Positions 42,804 to 53,001 of a stretch of DNA of 64,000 nucleotides are shown here, piece after piece; the first letter of the stretch is position 1; each line of letters starts with the position of its first letter. The stretch spans positions 180,044 to 244,043 of the forward strand of contig WNNJ02000282.1 in the NCBI GenBank assembly GCA_012934845.2. Direction: 5' to 3'. Made by a program: the position numbers and the translations under genes. The stretch comes from Pomphorhynchus laevis (Eukaryota > Acanthocephala > Palaeacanthocephala > Echinorhynchida > Pomphorhynchidae). The notes under the pieces were generated by a model. That model saw only the letters and a list, made by a program, of their open reading frames with translations, made no database searches and was not told where the DNA came from.

Positions 42804-45800
42804 TTAATGTTTGTATATACAAAAAAGTGAAGGTTTTTTGTATAATCATTTGTTGCATTTTAAAGGTATCAAACATTTGACATGACAAAACATAAATGCA
42901 ACAATTGTTTTGTTATATAATAAACATAAACAAATGTTTTGGCTTAACTTGTTATCCCTGTCAATCTTTGGCAACCAAGATCTACAGTATAAGAACATAG
43001 AAATATAATTCGCGTAAGCTCTAACATAATGACCTAATAATGTAATAATATAATTTTATGCAATGATAATGGTACATAATTAAGTGGTTTTAATAATTTT
43101 CTATTTATTCTTAGTCTAATTTTATTACATTGTTTTAAAGAGTCTTACGAAATGATCGATAATATTTGTCAAACTTTGAATGTTTAAGAAATATTAAAAC
43201 GTTTAATCAAAAAGACATCACCTTTCGAAGTAATACAACATAATTTGACACCATTACGATAATGGTATGTTAGTAGAAAAGAACATTAAAAATATTATAA
43301 AATATTTCAAGCCATAAAGTCTTTTAGATTTTTTTAAACATCAAAATGCTTTTAGAAGATTTAAAAATTCAATATTTTTATAGTTGTTTGAATTTTTTAA
43401 TAACATACATGTTAAACTCATACATGTTTATCAGATGTTCATACAGTAGATACTTTAAATTATTTAATTTATAAAAAATTTGTATAATTATCTAAATAAC
43501 AACGTTAGTTGTTACTTATTATAATAATTGTACTTATTAATAACTATATATATATTGAATAAGTATAAAGAAGTATAAAATTAATTATTTTTATTGTATA
43601 TAACTAAATATATTTTGTATATGTTAAAAAGTACATTTCATTGTATATTATTTAAATTATTTACAAAAATTACATTCATTATGAATAACCGTAGGTTTTT
43701 AATTTATAAAATTTATTTTATCAGTATTACAAATACATTTAGTAACTTGAATTAATAGCAATTTTTAAAATTATTAAATATTTATGCTGATCATTTTAAA
43801 ATTATTAAATTATTGTATAAACTTTATATTTTGAAATTTATTTGTAAATTAATTAAATCATTTCGTAAATATATTTCAGAAATGGTTTTCTAAGTCATTT
43901 TAATTATTATTCTTGATAAATAATTTTTTTTCATATAAAATATAGCACTTTTGTCGTAAATATAGCGCTTTTGTCGTACAAGTTTAATCAAACATATGCA
44001 AATTCAGAAAAAGGATATTTACAGTATTTTGTATTAAGAAAATTATATTGTATAATAGTTTTGTCAAACATTTTGACGATAAGCGTTTTGGTATCAACCA
44101 AAATAACATGTTATTTTTTAGAATTTACTTTTTGTAGACAACATTTTATTCTTAAAAGAATATTTTACATGATTGGTTTCGGTAAAAAAATTGAAGCAAA
44201 TTAAATAATAAAATTCGTCACTGAGCGATCTTAGTAAGTAAGAAATATAACCTTTAGTAACAAGATTGGATTTGCTTTTTTTGTTATAAATTTATTCGAA
44301 AAATAATATTTATTTATTTCGTCAAATTTAATAAATTTGAATTAGTAATTAAAAATATTATCAAATGTTTTATAATATATTAAACATTGAGATCATATAA
44401 TAATGATAATAATTTTATTGAGATCATTTAAATAACGTTTATCAAAGGCGATTAAGGTTCAAAGTGAATCATTTAAACTTATCGTCAAAGTGGATAACTT
44501 TAAAATAGTAATTTTAAAAATAAAAATAATTATTGTATTTCGAATGATCAAATCTTCTAAAATTATATCATTTATTCCATAAATATTTTTTAAAATCATT
44601 AAAATCATTAAAATGATCAAATGATTAATCGTTATAAATCAAATTAAATCATTTATTCAATTATTTATTAAATTGCAAAAAAATACATTTTTTAAAGAAT
44701 CTTACAATTTTATAATTACTCATTGTTTCGTATGTCTTTTTTAAATATTTTGTACTATATGAAATATTTAGAAAATACTATCTAAGAAAATGTCTTTCTA
44801 AATACAATATAGATAACAAAATATCTTTATAACTTTAACGAATTTAAGCATATATTTTTTATTTTGTTTTTAAAGATTGATACGTTTTAATCTTTAAAAC
44901 AAATCATATAACTAAATTGAATGTCTTTTGTTTCTAAACTTTACATTTTAATATTTCCCAATATTTGAATTGATAAGTTTTAATCTTTAAAATAAATTAT
45001 ATAACTAAATTGAATGTCTATTGTTTCTAATAACAAAATTTGATATCATTTGATAACATTTGTTATATAAACAAATGTTTAGATTAATGATTGTATATAC
45101 AAAAAAGTAAAACTGTTTGTATAAGCATTTGTTGCATTAAAAGGTATCAAACATTTGACATGACATATCTATCAGTCAAAACATTTATGTAACAAATGTT
45201 TTGTTATATTATAAACATAAACAAATGTTTTGGCTTAACGTGTTCCCTGTCAATCTTTTGACACCAAGATCTACAGTATTACAGCAAAGGAATATAATTC
45301 GCGTAAGCTCTAACATAATAATGTAAGATTATAACATTATATAATAATTTTATAATATAATTAAATGCAATGATTATGGTACATAATTTATTGATTTTTA
45401 TTATTTTTTTTTATTTATTTGTAGCCTCAAATTTGTTTTAATTACTTTGATTTTAACAATCTAACTAAATGATTGTTAATATTGTCAAACTTTGAATGGT
45501 TTAAAAATATTTAAACGTTAAATCAAGAATACAACTTTCGAAGAAATACAACATAATTGGAGACCATTACGATAATGGTCTGTTAGTACAAAACATTAAA
45601 AACATTCTATTTGATTGCATCTGTGAGCTGAAATTGTTCCGATTGTGGCATGATATTATCCTCACAGGTATTGATCTTATTTTTGATACGGCAGGACGCT
45701 ACTAATCAGTCCGGGTGAATCTCATCAAATGAGACCCACCCGGACTGGGTCAGTCAATGTAGGCTGACCCAGTCCCTGTAGGTGAGCTGACCCAGCCAGT

Positions 45801-47303
45801 GTAGGTATGGATAGGCCAATGTAGGCTTACCCAGACCTACATTTCACGTTTCTGCACTTAATTATCTGCTTTCTTTGTTGCCTGATGCTGATCGGATTTG
45901 AACTCAGGAAGTCTGTATCGCGATTCAACTTATCATCCACTAAGCTGGCTGCACCAGTGGTGTAGATATACATTTATGTATATTACCTTTTTTCTGAATA
46001 TTACTTTATAATTGAAAAACTATTATAAAATATTTCAAGCCCTAAACGTCTTTGACATATTTTTTATCATCAAAATGCTTTTAGGAAATTTAAAAATTCA
46101 AAATATATATTGTTGTTTGAATTTTATAATTACATTTGTTAAATTCATACGTTTTTTATTAAAACATGTATGAATTTAATTTTATATATATTTTTTATTC
46201 AATTAAAGGCTAACAACAAAATTTAAAATTAATTAAATTATATAAAATAAAATTTACATAATTATTAATTATTTGATTTAGTTTCAAAGATGACGTTCTT
46301 TATAAACAAAACAAAAACTTTTGAAATTAACAATTGTTATTGAATTAGTAATTAAAAAATTTTTAAATTATTAAATGTTTTTTTTATTATCAAATGTTTT
46401 ATAATATATAAAACATTAAGATCATTCAAATAAGGATAATAATTATATTGAGATCATTTAAATTACTTTTATCATAACGATAAACGTCCAAAAAATAAAA
46501 AAGTAATCATTTAGATAGTAATTAAATTACTGCTTTATTTACATTTTCAATAGTAATTTAAAAAATAAAAACAATTATTGTATTTCGAATGATTAAATCT
46601 TTTAATCAGTTATGTAATTCATGATATTTATTCCAAATATATCATTATAAATCATTTGAATCATTAAAAAAATCAAATGATTAATCATTACAAATTAAAC
46701 AAAATTATTTATTTAATTATTTATTTAACCTAGACAATTATACATCATTTTTCTTTAAAGAATATTATCTTACATTTATATTATTACTCATTGTTTCGTA
46801 TAAGTGTCTTTTTTAAATAGTTTTTACTATATAAAATATTTAGAAAATACTATATTATTGTATTTAAAAAATGTCTGTCTGAATACAATATAGATAACAA
46901 AATATCATTATAAATTTAACAAATTTTAGCATATATTTTTTATTTTGTTTTTAAAGATTGATACGTTTTAATCTTTAAAACAAATTATATAATTTTATTA
47001 AATGTCTTTTCTTATTAAACTTTACATTTAAAAGTTGATAACTATTTGAATTGATAAATATATTTCATAATCAATATTTATTATTCAAACTTTACTATTA
47101 TTGACTTTACTATTTAAAAATCTAAATAATTTTTACTTGCAAAGTAAACGTTGTAGAACCTTAAAAATTTAAAATAATTAGAAACACTGATCGAAAAAAA
47201 CGAAACAAATCATCTTTTTAATTACAATTGAAAATCAGTAAAATAATACCTGCAAATCAGTAAAGTTTTAAACTTACCTTGTTGACTTTATTTTAACATT
47301 GTT
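42804..47303 (+). repeat. 4.5-kb A2+A1 repeat, second copy
   Basis: Nearly identical to 33764-38266. Homology ends at 47303, about 25 bp before the CxxC ORF would start; instead a minus-strand ORF follows. It includes the palindrome 45055-45080 and the tRNA-like module at 45613. Confidence 0.9.
45613..45957 (-). other. Structured module with tRNA-like head, copy 4
   Basis: Same A-box-like and B-box-like motifs and hairpins as 36576-36920, from which it differs by only a few bases. Confidence 0.55.
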
Positions 47304-47350
47304 ATTTGATTTTTTTTATGTTTTTTAACCAAGAAAAAAATTATTACAAA

Positions 47351-48091
47351 TTAGAGTAAGTATAATGAATGATCAGATTCTAAATTCTCACCGATCGGCA
47401 AGGATTTTGTAAGCTCCGGCTTATTACTGTACTTTTTAGAGTTATTTCTTTGTGATCGCTGATATTCTTCGCTATCATGTTCATGCGATCCATGAGCGTT
47501 GCTGTGACGATTATCTTCCGATTCGGTTGATGTATTCGCGGCCGCGGTGGTGGCGGTTGTAATGAATTCGTTATTTCTTCGAACCATGTTTGAGCAACTC
47601 TTCAAAATTGATGCGATATTACAACTTTTATTCGTAATTAAGTGATTGGTGGTATTTGTTGTCACTATCATTTGTACTGCCGCTGGTGCGTCGTCATGTT
47701 GATCATGCTCAACACCTTGAACATCAACAACATTGTCGGGTAGTATAAGATCATCACACATGTTGAGAAACTTATGAATGATCTGGTTGAGATGATCATT
47801 ACAATTGTCGGGTGTATGATCGGCAACACTAGATTGGCTGCAATTCATCGTGGAAATTCCGGTTTTACCATTGTCAATCATAGTTTCTTCTTGGTTACTA
47901 CTCGATGATACAAAGAAAGGCGCAGCAGATTCGTCGGCACCGGGTTCGTTGATAGAACCAGAAGCAAATTTTGCAAATTCATTCGATGGATTGCAATCAA
48001 GCCCATATTTAGGATCATATGATGTAAATGACATCATTGGTATTGTTGAATTGCTGTTAAGTATAAATGATGACGATTCAAACTCCAATCC
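47351..48091 (-). CDS. Unrecognised Ser/Asn-rich protein or exon, about 245 residues
   Basis: The minus frame is open from a possible splice acceptor (CAACAG|GGATTGG, AG at 48092-48093) to TAA 47351-47353. There is no in-frame ATG near the start (the first Met pair is about residue 18), which favours an internal or last exon. The product is hydrophilic, with DHDD/HEHDSEE-type acidic-His runs, Ala/Thr repeats and KKYSNKPELTKS near the end. Codon composition is balanced, unlike the AT-rich surroundings. It lies between an A1 unit and a palindrome copy (48111-48140), where other units have the CxxC ORF. No family is recognised; it could be a host exon or a captured fragment. Confidence 0.5.
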   Translation of the reverse strand, partial: GLEFESSSFILNSNSTIPMMSFTSYDPKYGLDCNPSNEFAKFASGSINEPGADESAAPFFVSSSSNQEETMIDNGKTGISTMNCSQSSVADHTPDNCNDHLNQIIHKFLNMCDDLILPDNVVDVQGVEHDQHDDAPAAVQMIVTTNTTNHLITNKSCNIASILKSCSNMVRRNNEFITTATTAAANTSTESEDNRHSNAHGSHEHDSEEYQRSQRNNSKKYSNKPELTKSLPIGENLESDHSLYLL

Positions 48092-48191
48092 CTGTTGGGA
48101 TGATCCTTACAAACATTTGTTATAAAAACAAATGTTTAGATAAATGTTTGTATATACAAACATTAATTTACTTATCATAACAAAATTTGCT

Positions 48192-48197
48192 TTTATT
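48192..48197 (-). terminator. Poly(A) signal downstream of the ubiquilin-like ORF
   Basis: AATAAA on the minus strand, about 75 nt after the stop codon at 48273. It is the only such signal between the stop and the AT-rich repeat, and fits a short 3' UTR. Confidence 0.6.
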
Positions 48198-48272
48198 GCA
48201 TATATTCTGGTTACCGTTATCAAAACTGTTGAATAAGTTTAAGAAATTTACATCAATTAAAACTATAGTCAA

Positions 48273-49706
48273 TCAATCAAAATCTTCATTACGTTCCACA
48301 GCCATTTTTGCGTCCCCCATAGATGCAGCAAGCTCTTCCAGATTAGTATCACGGCTATGGAATCCCAATGTCTGCATTTGTACAAGTTCGGATGCATAAA
48401 GATGTTCTTGAGTTTGGTTTGGTTGTTGATTTGTCGGCTGATGTTGCTGGAGATGAAGACGATCTAATGGTTGAAACAACGAAGCAGTATAATCTTGATT
48501 TGAGTATTGTAAATTTTGAAATACTGTTGTTGCATAAGCTGTTTGTCTATTGCTTGGTGATCGAAAAGAATCCACATCAGATGAAGTAGGTTGACTATTC
48601 ATTTGATTATCGACTAGACCGCTTATATTTGAAGATATCAACTGTGAATATACTTGTGGGGATGTGTCCCTAAGACGAATTAGATTCTTTAGAATTTGTA
48701 CAATCGTCCTCAATGCTCGAGTATTTGTGCATAGAGCACAAATTTCAGGTATTGGCCACTGACTCATAAACTCATGAATTACACGATGTACTTGTTCTCT
48801 TTGTCCTTCGTCCTGTATAAATTCATATGTACGCAGCAGATTAAGAAGAATCTTAAGCAGATTAAGTAGAGTACCAGGATCGCAAAGAGAATTATTCATA
48901 TTTGGGTTAAAACTGGATGCCCGCAACATGTCGAATAACATGAGAGGATTTTCAGCATCGACTACTAATAATTGTTGAGGGTTCATCGTAGAATACCGAT
49001 TAGTGTTTTCGCTTGACGTAGATTGCAAAGGCGACTCTAAACGGTTTGAATTAGATACATATGAACTAGACGAATCGATTTGAAATGTAGTATTCTGAGA
49101 TGCCACCGGGTTTGGCAGGAGGTTTGTATTTTCAGTTCCTACTTGACTAGTGTTAGCTGTACCAGATGAACTAGAATAAGTATTCAGAGGGTTATCGCCA
49201 AACTGCTCATGTGCCACATTAAGCATTGGTTCTTGAAAATCGCGATAAATTCTCTGTCGAACTTTATATCCGCTCGGTAATCTCTCAAGGTTAATCAGGG
49301 CTCTGTCATGGTTTCTCGTAATTTCCTGTATAGTTGTAGGAATACGAATCATTTCCATTGTTTGACACATTAAATCCGGATTGTTAACGAATTGTGAAAC
49401 CTCGTGGTTCTGCTCCCTCACTCTTTGCATTTGTGGATTGTTAAGCTTAATTGAACTAAGCAATGCAGGATTACTCATAAGTCTTTGAGCCAAATTATTA
49501 CTTAGAAGGTTTTGAACTGCATGTGGATTTGTCTGAATAGTGCCAAAAATATTTTGTTGTATTTCAGTACAATTTGAATTTCCAAATGGAAGGTTCAAAA
49601 ATGGTGCAAGTGTTAATCTGGATAATGTTGCAGTTCCATAGGTATGTTGATCAATATTCGGTTGAAGCGATATCAACCCCTCCTTAATTGTTGGTGATTG
49701 CTGAAG
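48273..49706 (-). CDS. UBQLN: Ubiquilin-like segment (STI1 repeats and UBA; no UBL), fused in frame to an RLE LINE
   Basis: The last about 475 residues of a 1,031-codon minus frame are ubiquilin-like. The STI1 core is unmistakable (about 49490-49195): LMSNPALLSSI, FVNNPDLMCQTMEMIR, QEITRNHDRALINLERLPSG, FQEPMLNVAHEQFG. A second, weaker STI1-like stretch follows (NPQQLLVVDAENPLMLFDML ... LLNLL). A C-terminal UBA domain (LVQMQTLGFHSRDTNLEEL, about 48400-48285) ends the protein. Ubiquilins shuttle ubiquitinated clients to the proteasome through an N-terminal UBL. That UBL is absent, and its place is taken by retroelement sequence. There are no introns in this stretch, which fits a retrocopy or an intron-poor gene. 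The exact border (49690-49960) is not visible. Confidence 0.87.
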   Translation of the reverse strand, partial: LQQSPTIKEGLISLQPNIDQHTYGTATLSRLTLAPFLNLPFGNSNCTEIQQNIFGTIQTNPHAVQNLLSNNLAQRLMSNPALLSSIKLNNPQMQRVREQNHEVSQFVNNPDLMCQTMEMIRIPTTIQEITRNHDRALINLERLPSGYKVRQRIYRDFQEPMLNVAHEQFGDNPLNTYSSSSGTANTSQVGTENTNLLPNPVASQNTTFQIDSSSSYVSNSNRLESPLQSTSSENTNRYSTMNPQQLLVVDAENPLMLFDMLRASSFNPNMNNSLCDPGTLLNLLKILLNLLRTYEFIQDEGQREQVHRVIHEFMSQWPIPEICALCTNTRALRTIVQILKNLIRLRDTSPQVYSQLISSNISGLVDNQMNSQPTSSDVDSFRSPSNRQTAYATTVFQNLQYSNQDYTASLFQPLDRLHLQQHQPTNQQPNQTQEHLYASELVQMQTLGFHSRDTNLEELAASMGDAKMAVERNEDFD

Positions 49707-52700
49707 TGACAAAGAAGCATTATTTGATTGTTTAGATGTTGAGTGATATGCCGAAGGTCGTCGTGGAGACATGAGTTGCAGGACAGGCATGTCAACCTCA
49801 GAATGGTCGCCTTTGACGACGGAAGCTGACCGAATATTGGAGTCATGAACTATCTCAACTGACTGGGCCTCGGGCTGTGCAAGGTTGCTCAAAGAAAAGA
49901 GTCGCGGAGATGGGTCGTCACAAAATCCAAGACTTTTCTCTAGTAAGGGTTGGCCCATCTCGTCAAGACTTTTGAGGATCGCTTTAGCATTTCCTCTCAT
50001 CAGTGCGACGGACAAGCGCTGAAATAACTGACCCGCTGTGCTACAATACGGGGTACCGTTTCTACATGACATAGAACGAGCAATGAAACGAATTAGCTTT
50101 TCCCCTTGGGGGTTCCATCCTCCGTAAGTTTCAACAACTGCTGCCGTAAAACTGTATCCATTCTCCTCTAATTTGCGTTTATATTTCCTTTCCTTGACAC
50201 AGGTGGCATACTTGCTTGCGGCATAGCCAGGGATCTCAGAAGCCATGGAAATATAAGCATTTTGTTGAGGGTTAGTTACGGCAAAATCAACTGCTAAAGG
50301 AGGGTCCTTATAAAATAGAATGTCCGCCGGTCTCTCTCGCAAACCACGAATAAGGTTGGGTACCTCCTTTGCCACCCTCAATCCAGCAGAAACCGCTGCT
50401 TGAAAGACTGTATCCCTCAAGCTATCATGTCGAATTCCAGGGTGGCCTCCAAACTGACATGTTAAGGCGTGGAAGCCGAATTTGTCTGCCATCCTAAGGC
50501 AGCGTCTGCATCGATAATCACTGTTCCAGAGAGACAACCCTAACCAAAGACGTAGTAGCACAACGAATTCATTTGGTGCCAAGTTCATATGTGTGGCTTT
50601 GCTAGGGACGGCCTGTAACCAAGCACACGCGTGTGGGCATGAAACTGCCAATAATCGGGCAGTATTGAAGCGATCGGCATTCTCCAATAGCCTGCTGCGC
50701 GACACTTCGTCAATGTGACAAGATAATCCTCGTTGATTTGTTTGCGGATTGCCTACATGTTGCGGAATAATAGATTTAACGAATTCGTACCCAGGGAAAG
50801 TTAAAGGGTCAAGATTTAATTGGCTAGCGACAGTGTCTACACTAGACAGGAAGGCTGCCTGAGAGTGTTGGAAGCAGCTTCGAAGGCCCAGTCCTCCCAT
50901 CTTCAGCGGTAAGCAAGCTTGCATCCACGCCCACTTATCGGGTTGAATAGAAGTGATATTGCTAAAACACTTCAATATCAAGCGGTCGAACAAACGGAAA
51001 AACTCTTCGGCGAAGGCGGGGTCTATAGTGCGCATTAAATGGTTTACCCGTGGAGCGGATGCGCAGCTACGAAGCAGGATGAAAGCAACTTGTGGGTCAG
51101 GGAGATTTTCGAGCGAGTCCAGAGTTTGACGCAGGGATGGTAGAACAACATCGACAAGGTATCCCGAACAATGTTCCTTAGACCCGATGGGACTTCCAAG
51201 AATTGTAAAGTTTTTTGTGGTGTTGACCAATGTGATCCATGGGCATCTGTTCTTTATCAAGTCGACCTTGTCTTCCCTACCAATTACTTCGGTTTTTTTT
51301 CCAGTTAATAGACAGTCCAATCGCAGGAAAATTAGCAGCAAGACGAGCCAGAGCCTCGCCCACCGCAATAGGAGTACCGCCGATTATTCCGTCGTCGAGG
51401 TACCACCTATTTAAGCTGACACCTTCAATCTCCGATATCTGGACCACAATCGGATCAATCGCCAGGCAAAATAGAACTGGACCAAGAGGATCTCCTTGTT
51501 GTACCCCTCTTCGAGACTGAAGAGGTTTCAGGCTACCGAACCGAAGGCTTGAGGTAGTGCCGTAGCACCATGATGTCCAACGACTAATTTCTGGAAAATT
51601 CTTATCGATCGCGTTGACGAAGGAATCCCGGTTCAGCGTGTTAAAAGCATTAGCCAAGTCGATTTTAGCCCAAACCCAATTAACATTTTGATCATGAAGT
51701 TGTTGTAGCCGACGTGCTTGATGTACTATCTGTTCCATTCCGTTTGGCGTCGCTACACCGAGCTGGTGCGGATGGAGGGATTCGGCAAATCGCTGTCGAA
51801 GTTTGGAGCAAATACACTTAGCGCAAAGACGACGTAATGTCTCCCCAATGGCAATGGGGCGGATCCCTCCATCTGGTTTGTTCAATGCCATGAGATTAGC
51901 ACCGGCGACAAAGGGCACGAGGTCTTTCGGGAGAGTACCAGCGATCATGTTGTTGACTAGTGATGTTAGGCGTTGAAGCAAAACCCCGTGATCTACCGAC
52001 AGCATATCTCGAATATGTTCTGCCCTCAAACCTAAACAGCCAGGAGAGGAAGAGGGTGGGAATGATGATACTGCGGCCTCAACTATGTCTGAGTCAACCG
52101 ACAAGGGGGTATTCAAAGATGGCTGTCCAGGACTTTGGAGAACATCATGTAAGGGGTGTAGCTCTGTCAGTTTACCGCGTAAAGATTCTGAAAATTCGCA
52201 TGCACTATTCGACGTAAGGCGGCGCATCGCTTTTCCGAAATTGCCATTTCTCGCCAATTCGATGACTTCCATAAATTCATTTTTCTTATCATTAGTTCCT
52301 CTGAATTTCCTGGATGATCGAAGCCCCGAAGAGGAAAGGCAATCACGCTCTCTTCCATTTTCGAATTTGTCTATAAGCGCGTTGATATTAGATCTAGTGT
52401 TGTCTCCGGCATGGTGCCGACCTGAGGAAGTCTGTAGGCATAGCTTCGGAAAGCACAGCAAACGCTCCCAATCGTTGGATGAATTTGAGCACAATGCCTC
52501 TAGAATTAAAGAGGAAAAAACATTGGCAACTCGGCGGCGAAGATTCCAAGGAATGTGCTTGATCGTGTTAACTGGTTCCATCCAAACCCTATGAAGAAGC
52601 TCGAAGGATCTCTTTTGATTTTCGCAGCAGGAACTGTCTATCTTTTCAAACTGAAACGATGTCTTCGAGGTGTTCTCGTTAGCTTTTAAAAACTCAGGTA

Positions 52701-52860
52701 TTGTGTCAGTTGATGCGATAACGTTGTGAGAGCTGGCTGTCGGTAGATGTCCTGATCCTGAGCAGCGCAAGTTCACAGGTCCGTGTACCCGAAGATGACC
52801 TGATGCGTTAAGGCGAAACGATCCGCCACAGACTGCGCAACTAGCCGTATTCGCTTGCAT
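49707..52860 (-). pseudogene. RLE LINE polyprotein: zinc finger, RT, restriction-like endonuclease (one frameshift)
   Basis: ATG 52860 gives a head with CAVCGGSF ... HLRVH ... C, a zinc-finger-like motif unlike the CXC head of the other RLE elements. RT follows: LNKPDGGIRPIAIGE, motif A KIDLANAF (D401), GVQQGDPLGP and WYLDD (487-490). At the 8-nt homopolymer 51293-51300 the frame shifts by one. Reading continues in 51368-48273 with the thumb, zinc knuckle C287-x2-C290-x9-H300-x3-C304, RHDSLRD, and nuclease core D349 (RPADILF) and D361 (LAVDFAV), then K-rich KERKYKRK. Without the homopolymer change, RT, nuclease and ubiquilin would form one frame of about 1,528 codons. Confidence 0.88.
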
Positions 52861-53001
52861 GTTATCCCAAGCTCGGTTTTGTATTAATTAATTGTAAGCC
52901 GTTGGTTCGAAGCTGATTATGTTTTGCTTGTATAGTTTGTTTCGTGTGTATATTAATTGTAAGTACTTTATTAATCAATTCTTTTTTTAACGTCTTTTTT
53001 T
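49707..53001 (-). mobile_element. RLE LINE with complete 5' end, 3' end joined to ubiquilin-like sequence
   Basis: The minus-strand 5' terminus (52960-53001) matches that of the intact RLE LINE (about 30748-30797): a T/A-rich end with TTTTTTAACG and an ACTTTA-TTAATCAAT stretch. It abuts satellite DNA exactly (AATTAGTATAAATGCG at 53002). No 3' UTR, oligo-A or TSD is seen on the other side; coding sequence runs straight into ubiquilin. Confidence 0.8.

Noticed and set aside
12850-47300. CRISPR-like or bacterial repeat arrays
   Set aside because: Repeats are long, dispersed and eukaryotic. There are no short regular repeats with unique spacers and no cas genes.
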